This document shows positions 9,850 through 21,350 of a stretch of DNA of 64,000 nucleotides, piece by piece (the first letter of the stretch is position 1; every line of letters begins with the position of its first letter). The position numbers and the translations under genes were made by a program. The DNA comes from Lytechinus variegatus (taxonomy: Eukaryota; Echinodermata; Echinoidea; Temnopleuroida; Toxopneustidae), in the NCBI RefSeq assembly GCF_018143015.1, contig NC_054758.1, positions 13,682,001 to 13,746,000 of the forward strand, read 5' to 3'. Below the pieces are notes generated by a model. That model did not search any database, was not told where the DNA came from, and saw only the letters and a program-made list of their open reading frames with translations.

Positions 9850-11784
9850 ATGGCTTCCAAGATAGTGTTGTTGATCTTCACCGTTGTCATGGTAACTGCC
9901 TTGGTAGCTGCAGAAACTTTCGATGATCTCACCGATGATGATCTTAATGAGATGGAAGCTCTGATTTTCAAAAGAGCTGATTCAAATGAAGCTGACATCG
10001 GAATGGAGTTTGATGACGACGAAATGGAGAAACGAGGCCGTGGAAAGGGACGGGGAAAATTTTTCCGTGAGTATAGGCTCCTAATATTCATGATATTCTG
10101 ATATAAATCACCCTTATTTGATACATGGTTTGTTATTGATAATGATAACCAAGCCCTTTTTATAACCTCATCAAGGTGACCAAGACTGAAGTTAACTTCT
10201 TATGTTGTATATCAAGGTGAAAACTTGCCAGGAAAATGTTCTTCTATACATATAGTCATTAACTAATTTTGCCCTCTCGTATACGCTCTAAAACACAAAA
10301 AAGGTGAAAAGGGTGCAAATGGTCGGGGTAACAACTTTTTTTTAGCTTTGAATGCTGTCAGTACTCTGCCCTTATAAGGAGTAATCAACCCAGGAGGGTG
10401 CTTCGTAAAGCTATTCGTAAGGGAAGAGCGACTTTTAACAACGACTGGTGAATCTTTCTTACGCGCTAAATATTCACCAATGAACATTTAATGGTGAACA
10501 TCATATATCAAAAGAAAATGATCACTTTTTAAAGTCACTCTTAACTTACGAACAGCTTCATGAAACCGCGCTGGCCTTACTTTGGGAAGTCATTTTCCTC
10601 TTACTTTGGAAAGCAAACTATTATGGCATAAAGCCAAGCAAGAAAACATATTTGTTTTAAAATGCAAAATATTCTTCGTTAGGTTACAAAATGTGTATAT
10701 TATTTCGAAATACCATATTTCTTCAATGAAGTATGGCATATCTAATTTTTCGAAATAGAAAACTGAGCCAACACATCGCTTCTGTACTACCAGAAAAAGT
10801 TATTTTTCAATGGTCGTTTGGCTAGCATGCTTATGATATAAAAACAAGATAATTTTGTAAGTGATACCTGGTTCCCACTGCCACGATCTGTGCCATGATT
10901 CAAACGTCGTACTTAATCGTGGAGTACTCGTATTGATCGTATCAGATCAGTCGTGGCAATCGTATTGAACGTGGAAATTTTTTGAATGGTTCCAAAAATT
11001 TCTCGATCACTTGCGAAAGACCAACGTTGGCTTTCGTGCAGGATCGCACGACAGTGCACAGCAAAAACTGTGGTGTTAACCGGTGTACATAGAGGACCAC
11101 ACCAGTTGTTTTACACCGGTGTTAAATTGGTGGTGTTAGTTTTACACCCATAGGTGTTATTACAACACCTTTGGTTGTTATATTTACACTCTTTGGTGTT
11201 ATGTTAAATCTCTTGGGTGTAGTTTTAACACCACAGGGTGTGGTCCTTTAACACCAACTGGTGTCAGTTTTAACACCACAGTTTTTAGTATTAGAGCAAT
11301 AGGTCCAAACTATTTCATTTATGATTCTTGGTATATTCTTGGTTTCCAATGCGGGCTGGTTGGTTGATTATATCTAGTGGCGTAATGAGCCAACAATTTT
11401 GAGGGCGGGGGGGGGGGGCAAGATATGGCGCATCGATCGGGCAAAATTTATCGAGAGTTTTGTTCCTCTCATTTTACTCTTTCCCATAAGATTGCTTCTC
11501 TTCTTGGGTTTTGGTTTCCTTTAATAGAACATACACAAGAGAACACTCTCAATAGTAACGATTTCAGGCAAGAAGGAAAATAAATGCAATATCACTTTCT
11601 AATTACAGATACATATGTCATAAATGTGTGTGTATTTCTACCCATATAAATTTTAATTCTGACCATTGTATTTTTTTTCTTAAATACAGGCTGCACACAT
11701 CCATTAAATGGATTTTCATGTGTCTGTGATAGGCGATATCGCAAAAGTAATCCCAAATACTACCGGGTATGCGGACATCAGTGA
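9850..11784 (+). CDS. Secreted cationic four-cysteine peptide precursor (antimicrobial-like)
   Basis: Exons 9850-10066 and 11690-11784 (donor C|GTGAGT, acceptor AATACAG|GC) give 103 residues. Seen: start in good context (AACATGG); signal peptide residues 1-21 ending LVAA; acidic segment 22-62 rich in Asp/Glu, with Lys-Arg pairs at 41-42 and 61-62; then a 41-residue C-terminal peptide starting GRGKGRGKFFRC. It carries cysteines at 74, 83, 85 and 100 (C-x8-C-x-C-x14-C), 11 Lys/Arg and one Asp. Family knowledge: an acidic propiece plus a dibasic site before a cationic Cys-rich peptide is the layout of many sea-urchin antimicrobial precursors. Inference: furin-type cleavage at 61-62 frees a disulfide-stabilised defence peptide. 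The C-x8-C-x-C part also recalls the second half of an EGF domain. I do not recognise a named family, so a signalling peptide remains possible. Confidence 0.8.
10390..10563. mobile_element. Small foldback MITE in the peptide-gene intron
   Basis: GGGTGCTTCGTAAAGCTATTCGTAAG at the left pairs with CTTACGAACAGCTTCATGAAACC at the right. It resembles the element at 35996-36178 (GGGTGTTTCATAAAGCTGTT). Non-coding. Confidence 0.6.
11061..11290. mobile_element. Foldback element built of GGTGTTA/TAACACC motifs
   Basis: The left end CAAAAACTGTGGTGTTAA mirrors the right end TTAACACCACAGTTTTTAG. The interior repeats TTTACACC, GGTGTTAT and related words in both orientations, so many alternative hairpins are possible. 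It lies in the peptide-gene intron about 400 bases before the second coding exon. Confidence 0.7.
11459..11526. mobile_element. Truncated family-C MITE end
   Basis: Matches the right end of the element at 34225-34801, through TTCTCTTCTTGGGTTTTGG and TTTCCTTTAA. Only one arm remains. Confidence 0.65.
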
Positions 11785-11856
11785 GAAGCCGAATATCCGA
11801 CACTGGAATGGACCGGCGTGAAAATCGGATACGAGAATCCATGGACAGACAGCGAA

Positions 11857-12313
11857 AATAAATCAACTCCATTTATATTGAAGGTGCAACCCAAAAGTGG
11901 ATGGATTTTTACACTATTCTGCATGCCGTGATACCGTGACTATTGGTCGTAAATATTAAGTTGATATTGGAGGAATCGAGGATCGAGTTTTTATAAGCCT
12001 TTTGGAAGAGTAATTTGTGGAAAATGCAGGCTACATAGATGATCCTCTAGTCATATTGGAATATTGATGTATTCACAAACCTATGATCACAAATTGTTAA
12101 TTTTCAAGGGAGTTTAGATAATAGTTCCGAATGTGTTTTTATTTGTTAATAGTATACATAATGTTCGATCAGTGAATCACATTCAGTCATGAAGCCGACT
12201 CTCGGTCGGTATAGAGTTAGCAGTGAGATACCTGTATATAGGCAAGCTCTTTTGGCTTTCTTTTTAGATAGTAGTGCGCTCAGTGCGTGGTTAACACGCA
12301 CGAACAAAATAAA
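11857..12313 (+). terminator. Candidate poly(A) signals of the peptide gene
   Basis: AATAAA occurs at 11857-11862, 73 bases after the stop, and again at 12308-12313 within CAAAATAAAAATAGC. Either could end the mRNA. The sequence between shows no other gene. Confidence 0.35.
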
Positions 12314-13008
12314 AATAGCGATCCAATAATCAATTTGCGGCTTGTGTATGAAAGTTTCATTTTTTTTTCATTTATTGGTTTCTGCAACACTTTTTCATGA
12401 ATATATTAACAAAGAAAATACAATAATAATATACATATAACTGACAAGCAAAACATACGAAAAAATTGCATTTTCTATTAAAACATCGATTATTAGAAGG
12501 TTGCAGGGGTTGCCACTATAAGCTAAGCTTGACTGCGTGGCAACTGGGTTGCCACGCAGTTGCATGAAAGTCATTCTATTACGGTTGCATGAAAGTTTCT
12601 ATTACGGATTTACATGTAGCTCTCGTAATAATTATTTGAATAATGATTAATTGTTAAATATCCAAGACAATTGACATTCTTCCGAGAGCCAATTGCTTGT
12701 TTTATATCAATAAAATCTGGAAACTCATTACGCACAAAATATATCCCTCTATTGTTTTGATTTGTTTGTTAACTTGCTTTATTATTTGACTTGACAATGA
12801 ATTGTTATATGAATGAAGATTTACAATAGGAAAGGTAAAATTATTGACCTTCTTCCTTCTTATATTCTCTTTTTTATCACATTTTTTTAAAATACGATTT
12901 GAGATGCTTAACCATTTGATGCGGTTCTACATTTAAACCAGTACGAATGTTTGTGATTTTTTTTGAAAAATACTTTAGCATAATTTTTAAAGTCTTCTTT
13001 CAATGTAG

Positions 13009-13132
13009 ACACGCAAAATACAACTTATCTTCATTCAGTATAGAAATATACAAGGATGTTGGATGTCAAAATGAATTTCCCAATAGAACAGTATGTATAG
13101 GCTATTGTGAAGGCTACGTAGCAATCGAATAA
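13009..13132 (+). CDS. Candidate cystine-knot (DAN/gremlin/bursicon-like) exon
   Basis: A pyrimidine-rich acceptor (TCTTCTTTCAATGTAG) precedes a 40-residue open segment beginning HAKYNLSSF and ending GYCEGYVAIE before TAA at 13130. Seen: the pattern G-C-x9-C-x-G-x-C, with NRTVCIGYC. Family knowledge: G-C-x9-C-x-G-x-C followed by an aromatic residue is the signature start of C-terminal cystine-knot proteins (DAN, gremlin, bursicon, GPB5). Inference: this may be one exon of a secreted cystine-knot ligand, possibly spliced out at an internal donor such as ATT|GTGAAG before the TAA. No other exon with the remaining knot cysteines was found within several kb. It could therefore be an orphan duplicate or a pseudogene. 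Asn in NRT is a potential glycosylation site. Confidence 0.3.
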
Positions 13133-15128
13133 AATGTTGGGAGAAAATTCTTCAATAATTCGTAGTTTTATCAGCTTTTATAGTGTGATAAGTTAATAAT
13201 CCATAGGCTGATAAGATTCTGATATGAGTTCCATTATCAGTTATTACAATGAAGAAAATAAGTAGTGTATCTGATGCGGCGACATTCATGACATTGGCCA
13301 AGAGTGCTCTGAAAATACGTTCGTCCCCATAGTGGTCAAGAATTAAAGTTTAAAAACTGCAGTGAGATTTTCTATGTTGTATAATCAATCCCCGTCGAGA
13401 TAGCGAGAACTCCCTATTAATAAGTGATTATTGAAACGTTACTTTTAATAACAAATCTTTAACATAACAAATACGTTTTGTTTTTATTATCTCTCCGAAG
13501 GAAAAGTTACTTTGGAGGGAAACGTTTCTAATAGCTATGTAGGAATAGGCTTAATTGGTAACATAATGAGAGAATATTATTGTTCATAAGCTGCCCGATA
13601 AATTATCAAAATCTACTCTTCGAATTTATCCATCTGAGATTCTCATAGTCAGTGATCTGAGTCACATGTTTTTCAAACAGCCATGGCGATTTTTTCATTT
13701 TCTGTTCGACTTATTCCGGACCTTCACCATTCTGTGGGGTTTTTTCTCCTCGGATTAACAGCATTTTTGAACAGCGTCATCTTGAAATTTACAATTTACA
13801 TTGATGAATAATTCCGTTCCACAGTGAGCCTATATACCCAAATATCATGGATCCTGTTATCATATCCTATTATAAACTTGCTTTCTTTAACGAAACATTT
13901 TCTCTCCTGAAGATAATCAAAAATAAAATATAGCTTTTTGTTGTGTTTACTTTTTGCATAAAAAATAAAGTTTCATTGACAATTTATGGCGTCGTACAAT
14001 TAGGCCTATATGATGAGTAGGCATATTATGACGAATAGAATTAACTTGGGATTCATGGGAAAGCTTAATTAGTGAGGCCATATTGTTTATTATCCTTGCA
14101 AAATTAAAATCATATACAGTGGCAGCACCGTTTTTTTTTGTGGGGGGATCAATCTACAACTTCTTTTCTTCATATCTTTATATATCGGGAGAGGGATGAA
14201 CCCTGCCCCCTCTTGGTGCTGCCAATGTACCCTTGTAACCAGATGGCATGGAAGGTTTTTTTTTGCCCCAGCCATATTTCGGGAGAGGCCGGAGGGGTGG
14301 GGGTCGAGTGGGGCGTAATTTCTTTTTAATTTCGCTTGACCTTTAACAATATAATCTAATGCTACCCTATTGAAAGAAAATGGCATTGTCTAGTATAGTG
14401 GCAATTGATGACCCAATCCCCCCCCCCCCCCTCTCGATTGTTATTCCTTTTTACCCGAATTTAGGTGGATGTCGCAAAAGGAACTTTTATTGTAATACAA
14501 AATAAAGTCATGTAAAAACTGTATGATTCCTTGAACCTCCACAGTAATGCAACAATAGCAAAGGAGGAGAGGAAGAAGAAGTATGTGTTAACAGTTTTGG
14601 TGAGGGGGGGGGCTTAGGTATATAAAAAAAATAGCTTACTACTAGTAACTGCCTCCGCTCCACAGAAAGAAGAACGTTGAGGGCGTAAGTCGAAAAAAAT
14701 AGTTATAGTTTGTTTATCAACAAAATAGCATGGTGGATGGGCATCTGCTGAATTCCGGTAAATTATATCCTGTTTTGTGAATATATTCGCTATTTGTGCA
14801 CTTTTACACGAATGATTATTGATACTAAATTGCTCCTGAATTGTCGTCTGCAATTTCAATGTTTGGTAAGTAGCAATATGTTGTTAAATTGGCTTGGTGT
14901 GTGACTGAATTTGTCGATGAATGAACAACAGATTGCATTGCAGGAGTGTGGCAGATACGCCGGGCGGCCGGCCTCGCCGCGGCCGTGCCGCGCCGTACGG
15001 TCTGCACTGCACTTGCGCCCGACATATATACGGGGTGTTGGGAGAAAATGTTTGCGATCAAATGCAAATATTCTGTTCCAATTTACAGCCGATAGATCAA
15101 TGTTGGTTATAGAAAATCAGATTAAACT
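13133..15128. other. Intergenic, no gene seen
   Basis: AT-rich DNA with C-runs at about 14420 and a G-run at about 14605. Short frames here (for example 14090-14386 on the minus strand) have no domain, splice support or codon pattern. Confidence 0.6.
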
Positions 15129-16250
15129 TCGGTAATCCTCTGTTTTAGGGGTCCAAATTATTTTAGGTTGCTAACTTCAGGCAAAAGTCAAAAATGCAGT
15201 GACAATGAGAATAAGTCGTCCGCAAGCTACAAGGCCGTGAACGTACGAGCGCGCTCGATCGCCTATCGGCCTGGCTGGTCAATTGACTGCACTCCCGGGG
15301 AGTCAAGGCGAAAGGTGGGGGGTCCAATAGATACATATATATTATGCCTACTATATCACCTCCTCTGTTTGAGGGGATTTTATTAATTGTGGCATTGGGG
15401 GTACATTATAGGGCATAATGATGACATTGGTAGCAAGGAGAAGGGGTGGTGGCAAGAGGGGATGAACTGCTCCATTATTAAGGGGCGCAGGCACAAGGGG
15501 GGGTCCAATAGATACATATAATATATATTGCTATATATCACCTCCTCTGTTTGAGGGGATTTTATTAATTGTGGCATTGGGGGTACATTCATCATTATGC
15601 CCTATAATGTACCCCCAATGCCACAATTAATAAAATCCCCTCAAACAGAGGAGGTGTCATATAGCAACATTGAATATATTATATAAATAGTGTACAATCT
15701 ATTGTACAATATACTGGATTATATGTACGACAAATATAAAATTATCCCGAGTGCAGGTTTTTTTCACCGAGGCCGAAGGCCGAGGTGAAATAGGCTTGCA
15801 CGAGGGATAATTTTATATTTGGAGTTCATATAGTCCAGTAATATTGTATGATAGAACGTTCACTATTTATTATAGTAAATAGATCCCTTAATCTAAGCCC
15901 CCCATCATGGATTTTGCAATCCAAAAATCGAAAGTTATATTGTACATATGTACAATATAACTTTTTGAAGGGAGGTCACGTGGTACAAATCCAGCCAATC
16001 ACAGCTCGTATTTTACTACCACTATTTACTATATGTATCTATTGGACCCCCCCCCCCCCCCCACCTTTAGCCTTGACTCCCCGGAGAGAGCAGTCAATTG
16101 ACCAGCCAGGCCGATAGGCGATCGAGCGCGCTCGTACGTTCACGGCCTTGTAGCTTTCGGACGACTTATTCTCATTGTAAGTGCATTTGTGACTTTTGCC
16201 TGAAGTTAGCAACCTAAAATAATTTGGACCCCTAAAACAGAGGATTACCT
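15129..16250. mobile_element. 1.1 kb foldback element with about 190-bp arms
   Basis: The left end GTAATCCTCTGTTTTAGGGG is the exact inverse of the right end. The arms stay paired, with few differences, through TGCTAACTTCAGGCAAAAGTC, GGCCGTGAACGTACGAGCGC, GCTGGTCAATTGACTGCAC and GGTCCAATAGATACAT. The centre holds three copies of ATTAATTGTGGCATTGGGGG, one inverted, and a second hairpin near 15705-15848 around CACCGAGGCCGAAGGCCGAGGTG. The central part differs from the arms, so it may be a separate element caught inside. No transposase is visible. Confidence 0.8.
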
Positions 16251-17422
16251 AAATTTCTTGTTTCAAGGAGCAGATTAGCAATCAATCACTAATTTGCAAT
16301 TAACTGCCACTGACTGCACGAGTGAGACTTCGACTTTATTTATGACGGTCTTGGCTCTTGCTAGCCTGGCCTGGAGGCGTCTGGGAGTAAAAATCATAGT
16401 ACTATCCATGGGTTCAAAGCATCTCGCGTGCGAAGGAATATCAGTCGTATGCATGCGACACACACACATAGTTAAAGTTTGCTGGGCTTTTGCCCACATA
16501 AAATATGATTATGACTTAAAATTTTAGATATCACATTCTGCTATGACACTTACCAATTCATTTACATCCTCCGTGACTTCTCCTTGAAGTTTCTTTTAAA
16601 AAACCTATATTTTCTTGATCTAAAGTGAAGATTTTACAGAGATGAAATCTGCTCAGCGCTGATATCAATTTTCGCCTAAAGAGGGCGGGCGATATATATT
16701 CATATCAAAGACACGACAAGGGAAAGACTAGGCACCTACACTACTTCTACACACAAATCGACGCAAGGCATTACGCGAAGTTCGTGAAGTGTCCAATCTT
16801 TTCATTGTATAGACTTTGGGATACCGTATACGTATTATTGACGTTCGTTTAAGCTTGTACTGCTGGTTTCTTTCCAGGCACGTATATTATTTTCATTTTT
16901 TTATTAGTAGGATGGGCTATAAATGGGTGATTTTTGGTTTTACTGTGGGAACAGTTTTTTTGTGTTCCTTTTACCTTATATATAGCCCCTCCATTATTAG
17001 TCATCTTTTTAAATTATTGCAAATAAGTGTTATCATCACCAGTTAATTATGTTTTTGAAGGTATTTCATTCATTGATGCCCATAATTAGTAAATTAATTA
17101 TAAGGATTGCGCATTCAAAGAATTTAGATACAGTTTTAAAATTACCGAGGAGCTGTATCAAGGTTGTGAAATTATTAGCGCCACCAACGGGCTTCCTTGT
17201 ATTTCCGTGGAAGAGACAAGCGAAGTCACTTTCGAGGCCGAGGTAAGCGAAATTTGCTTTTTTTTAATGATTATGATTTTAAAATAATTTCCTATTTGTT
17301 GCCCCCATTGCTACTTACCGGCAAGAGCCCGGTGCGTAGCAAGAAGGAGTTTCTTCAAATATTACTTCAGCAACGAAGCGATGTTTGCCGACTACTTCAA
17401 AATCCAGGGTCAAACACGGTCT

Positions 17423-17458
17423 ATTGTACGAGGTTAGTACGTACTAACCTCGTACAAT
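17423..17458. repeat. Perfect 36-bp palindrome
   Basis: ATTGTACGAGGTTAGTAC is followed directly by its exact inverse, with no spacer and no mismatch. It could extrude as a cruciform or be a dyad binding site. Confidence 0.95.
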
Positions 17459-17755
17459 GTGTGAGTGAGTACTATCATACCTTTACTCCTTAACGCCTGG
17501 CGCTGGTCTATATACTTTCCCACACAGCGAGGGAAAAGGCAACTATACAAATGCATCAAACTGCTAGTTATGTTTAGAATCTGAGGTTAACACTTCTGTA
17601 CATGGGTAAAAATACATGTCGACATAGATTTTTGTTCCCGACAACAGCACTAGTAAAAATATCAGTTGGCAACGTTTGGCAAAAAAGGATGGTTATGGTT
17701 AAACAATATCGCACAAATGCGATGAAGAAATAAAAGTAGAAGAGAGTTTACTCAC

Positions 17756-17783
17756 ATTTGTTGTCATCGCCATCTTGATCCAT
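17756..17783 (-). CDS. Possible first coding exon, minus strand (MDQDGDDNK)
   Basis: On the minus strand ACAATGG opens a nine-codon frame that ends in AAAT|GTGAGT, a consensus donor. The start overlaps CAAGATGGCG, a YY1-type motif often found at the start of housekeeping genes. The next open segment on this strand (17319-17432, ending CCG|GTAAGT) does not join it in frame. No second exon is confirmed, so this is a weak call; it may instead mark a promoter. Confidence 0.15.
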
Positions 17784-18941
17784 TGTTATTGCAACCTAGT
17801 TACGTGACGCGTATAGAAGGCGGCAAAATCATGAGCGGTGCTAGATTAAAAAGTGCTAAAATGTCCCGCTTCATCCACTGAACTGAAAAATGCTCTAACA
17901 TTAACATACATGTAGATCCAGCTATTATAAAGCGCTTTTGATTAAAACTCATGATTTTTCTTCATGGCTCAAATTGAAATTTTGTTAGAGGTCTCTACTG
18001 TACATCCATGGTGTTTTTCAAAAGAAAAAAAACATGGCAGCAGTGTGTTTTATTTATTTCACCTTTGTACCTCACTGAACTCTATGACTTTGCTATTGCT
18101 GTTCAATGCATTCATGTACATGTATATGTATGTTCCTTTGGTACATTAATGTAAAATTATCTTTTTAAAATCCTGAAATCTTAGCTTAAAATTGATAATT
18201 CTGATGATCACTAAACACAGAAAAGCATATAATATTGTGTCGAAAAATACCTGACGTTTGATGGAATTCTGTGCTTATTTTGCTCATTTCTCAACAACTA
18301 CGTAATTTTCTTCCAGATTTATTTGGCACATATTTTTTATACACTTTGGTTGGAATTTCATTGGATTATGTTCGAACCCATTTTAAGATCGTTACCACAA
18401 CTGGTATCTTCAACTTTTAGTACTGCCATTACTTTTGAGGAGCCCACAAAGTACAAGAGCTTGCTTTGTTGGGCCTCTCTCCGTTTTGTACAGATTCATC
18501 TTTTAATTTCATACCCCCTTTAATAACAAATTCATTGTATTTTGTGTGTACATAGGGTAGTGATGGCATACATGTAAATTTACCTGTATTTTTTATTATC
18601 TTAGTGGGCCATGCATGTATTTCTCATGAATTCTGTAATCTGATTTTTCAATTTGTCTGTGTGAAAAACCTGTATTGTAATGTACCAATTTTAATTTAAA
18701 AGTCACAAAGATCAAACAGGTGCATGTATAAAAAAAATGAGCCTGTACCCAGTGCTAATCTTTATGTCCATGTAATGTGAGACCGTATTACGTGCGTATT
18801 CAAGCATTGCATCTGCTTACGTCTGCACATCATCTTTTTTGCTGTTATCATTGTAAAGTCATGAATGACTTCTTTTCAAAAATCACTCTCAAAATGCAGG
18901 GTTTTTCATATTTCATATCCCATACTCTACAGTAATACACT

Positions 18942-19563
18942 TTAAGGACAAGTCCACCCCAACAAAAAAGTTGATTTGAATAAAAGGAGAAAAATCTAAC
19001 AAGCAAAACACTGATTTCATCAAAATTGTATGTTTAATCAGAAAGTTATGACATTTTTTATTTTTGCTTAATTTCACAAAACAGTTATGTATGCACATCC
19101 CGGTCTGTATGCAAATGAGGGAACTGATAATATCACTCACTATTTCTTTTGTTACTATGAAACATTCTTATTTTCTCCTCATTGTCCTGTGAAACATACT
19201 GTAGTTTCATTTCTCTCTTAACATGTGGAATTACCATTGTTTGATATATTTACATGTATGGTTTAGTCAAGTTTGTCCTTATTGTCAAATCTGAAAAAAA
19301 ATGAAAAATTTGATAATTCAAACATGAAAAACAAAAGAAATAGTGAGTGAGGGAAATTGATTCTCTTTGCATGTGACAAAATTGTGCATACATGTACAAC
19401 TATTAAAGCGAAACTTTAAAATGTCATAACTTCCTTATTTTACAGTGTGTCCAATTTTTTCATGAAATTTTTACAGCATTATGCTTGTCTCATATGACTG
19501 ATTTGTCCGATTTGTTTCTATTGATTCAAATCAACATTTTTCTGAGGTGGACTTGATCTTTAA
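18942..19563. mobile_element. TTAA-bounded foldback MITE, family B
   Basis: TTAAGGACAAGTCCACCCC at the left matches the inverse of GAGGTGGACTTGATCTTTAA at the right. The inner arms pair through AAATCTAACAAGCAAAAC. A second pair of inverted segments (about 19254-19350 against 19587-19665) reaches past the right end and suggests a second, overlapping insertion. The other copy is at 36539-37153. Confidence 0.8.
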
Positions 19564-19876
19564 AGAGATGAACTTGCTTGTGCAATTTCCCTCACTATTT
19601 CTTTTGTTTTTCATGTTTGAATTATCCAATTTTTCATTTTTTTTTTTCAGATTTGACAATAAGGGCTAACTAGTGTGTCTTTTGATGAAAAAAATACATT
19701 CGCTTTTTTAATATCATTTCACTTCATTTAATAATTAAGTGAGGTGAAATGATATGTTTTGATTTAAGAATGCTATAAGTCCTGCTCTATATCTTTTGGT
19801 AAGCTGTGTACTACCTGTAGTCTAAACATTTCAAAATCATTTTGAGAGGGTTTTTAAATAATGTTGTAAGTTAGAG

Positions 19877-21350
19877 CAATTACGGGATCGGAGTTCGGTT
19901 CGGAAGTTTTGCTCCTAAAATCGGAATCGGTTCGGATATCGGATCGGAAGATATTCCAAAACAAAAAATACATTAAAATTTGTATGTGGCCGGCGCGTGG
20001 ACAAATGCGGCACGCTACACTGATGGCAGAATTTGTTTTGATCTCCGACAAAAGCGGAGGAAGAAGATGATGAGTTGTTTTGATCTCCGACATAATCGGA
20101 GGAAGGAAAATAAGATAATGATGTTCCAGCGCGCGACACTACCGCCGATCAACGATTGGCCTCTTCTCTACAACATCGTGGTGATGGCGGCGTCCGTCGT
20201 GAACTTTTAGAGGTCGCATTACTTACCGAAAAGGACGCACTACTATCCAAAGTTGTTTACCATGATATTCACCTTCTCTACAACATCGTAGTGATGGCGG
20301 AGGTAATCGTAAACTCTTAAAGGTCGCATGACCTCCCGAAAAAGACGCATTATTATCCAGAGTTGCTTACCATGATATTCACTTTCTCTACAACATCGTA
20401 GTGATGGCGGAGGTAATCGTAAACTCTTAAAGGTCGCATGACCTCCCGAAAAGACGCATTATTATCCAGAGTTGTTTACCATGATATTCACCTTCTCTAC
20501 AACATCGTAGTGATGGCGGAGGTAATCGTAATCTCATAAAGGTCGCATGACCTCCCGAAAAAGACGCATTATTATCCAGAGTTGTTTACCATGATATTCA
20601 CCTTCTCTACAACATCGTAGTGATGGCGGAGGTAATCGTAAACTCTTAGAGGTCGCATGACCTCCCGAAAAAGACGCATTATTATCCAAAGTTGTTTACC
20701 ATATTTACTTTCTCTACAACATCGTAGTGATGGCGGAGGTAATCGTAAACTCTTAAAGGTCGCATGACCTCCCGAAAAAGACGCACTATTATCCAAAGTT
20801 GTTAAAGATGATATTCACCTTCTCTACAACATCGTAGTGATGGCGGAGGTAATCGTAAACTCTTAGAGGACGTATAGTCAGATAGTCGTAAATATTACCG
20901 CGCATGTCATCGTGTTCAACTAAATCTTATTTGCCTCCGCTTAAGATCAAAACATATCGTCTTTTCGTTGTTTTTCTTCCTCCATTTTTGTCGGAGATCA
21001 AAACAAATTATCATCATCATCGTTTTGTTCTTCCCCGATTATGTCGGAGATCAAAGCAAATCATAATCTTCTTCTCCACCTGCCTTTCCGCTAATATCGG
21101 AGATAAAAACAAATCATAATTTTCTTCCCCTTTATCTTCTTTTCCTTCCACCGCTTTTGTCTGAGATCAAAACAAATCACCAGCGCATTTTGACGGCAAA
21201 CATGTCGCCACGTGTTTTTTTTGTCTTGTTATGTTTTGGTTTTTCCGATCCGATTTTTTCCCCACTGGTCCAAAATCGGAGTTCGGAAAAATGTAGAAAA
21301 AAGGGGAAAATCGGATCGGATCGGGAATTGGAATAAAAATCGGTTACAGC
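19877..21350. mobile_element. Composite foldback element around a 110-bp minisatellite
   Basis: The outer arms carry ATCGGAGTTCGG and GGATCGGAA-type words in inverted order (19877-19950 against 21240-21340). Inside these, TTTTGATCTCCGACA units at 20035-20100 are mirrored by TGTCGGAGATCAAAACAAAT units at 20985-21175. The centre is the tandem array at 20167-20880. No protein is encoded. Confidence 0.7.
20167..20880. repeat. 110-bp minisatellite, about seven units
   Basis: The word CTCTACAACATCGT recurs at 20167, 20276, 20386, 20495, 20605, 20712 and 20822, a period of 107-110 bases. Each unit also holds GTGATGGCGGAGGTAATCG and GGTCGCATGACCTCCCGAAA. The central units are nearly identical, so expansion was recent. 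Confidence 0.95.

Larger units (their letters stand above)
16251..18941. other. Intergenic or upstream region of the 7TM gene
   Basis: No gene is established. Exon-like segments on both strands near 17134-17432 do not join into one reading. A start-like context with a CAAGATGGCG motif lies at 17756-17783 on the minus strand (entered separately). A 36-bp palindrome lies at 17423-17458. Confidence 0.4.

Noticed and set aside
17134-17242. Plus-strand exon-like segment with acceptor and GTAAGC donor (FKITEELYQGCE...)
   Set aside because: Its acceptor has a poor pyrimidine tract and no neighbouring segment continues the frame; a 109-base open stretch is expected by chance.
17319-17432. Minus-strand exon-like segment ending in a GTAAGT donor (LTLDFEVVGKHRF...)
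   Set aside because: Phase does not match the possible first exon at 17756-17783 and no further exon was found; its start falls inside the 36-bp palindrome.
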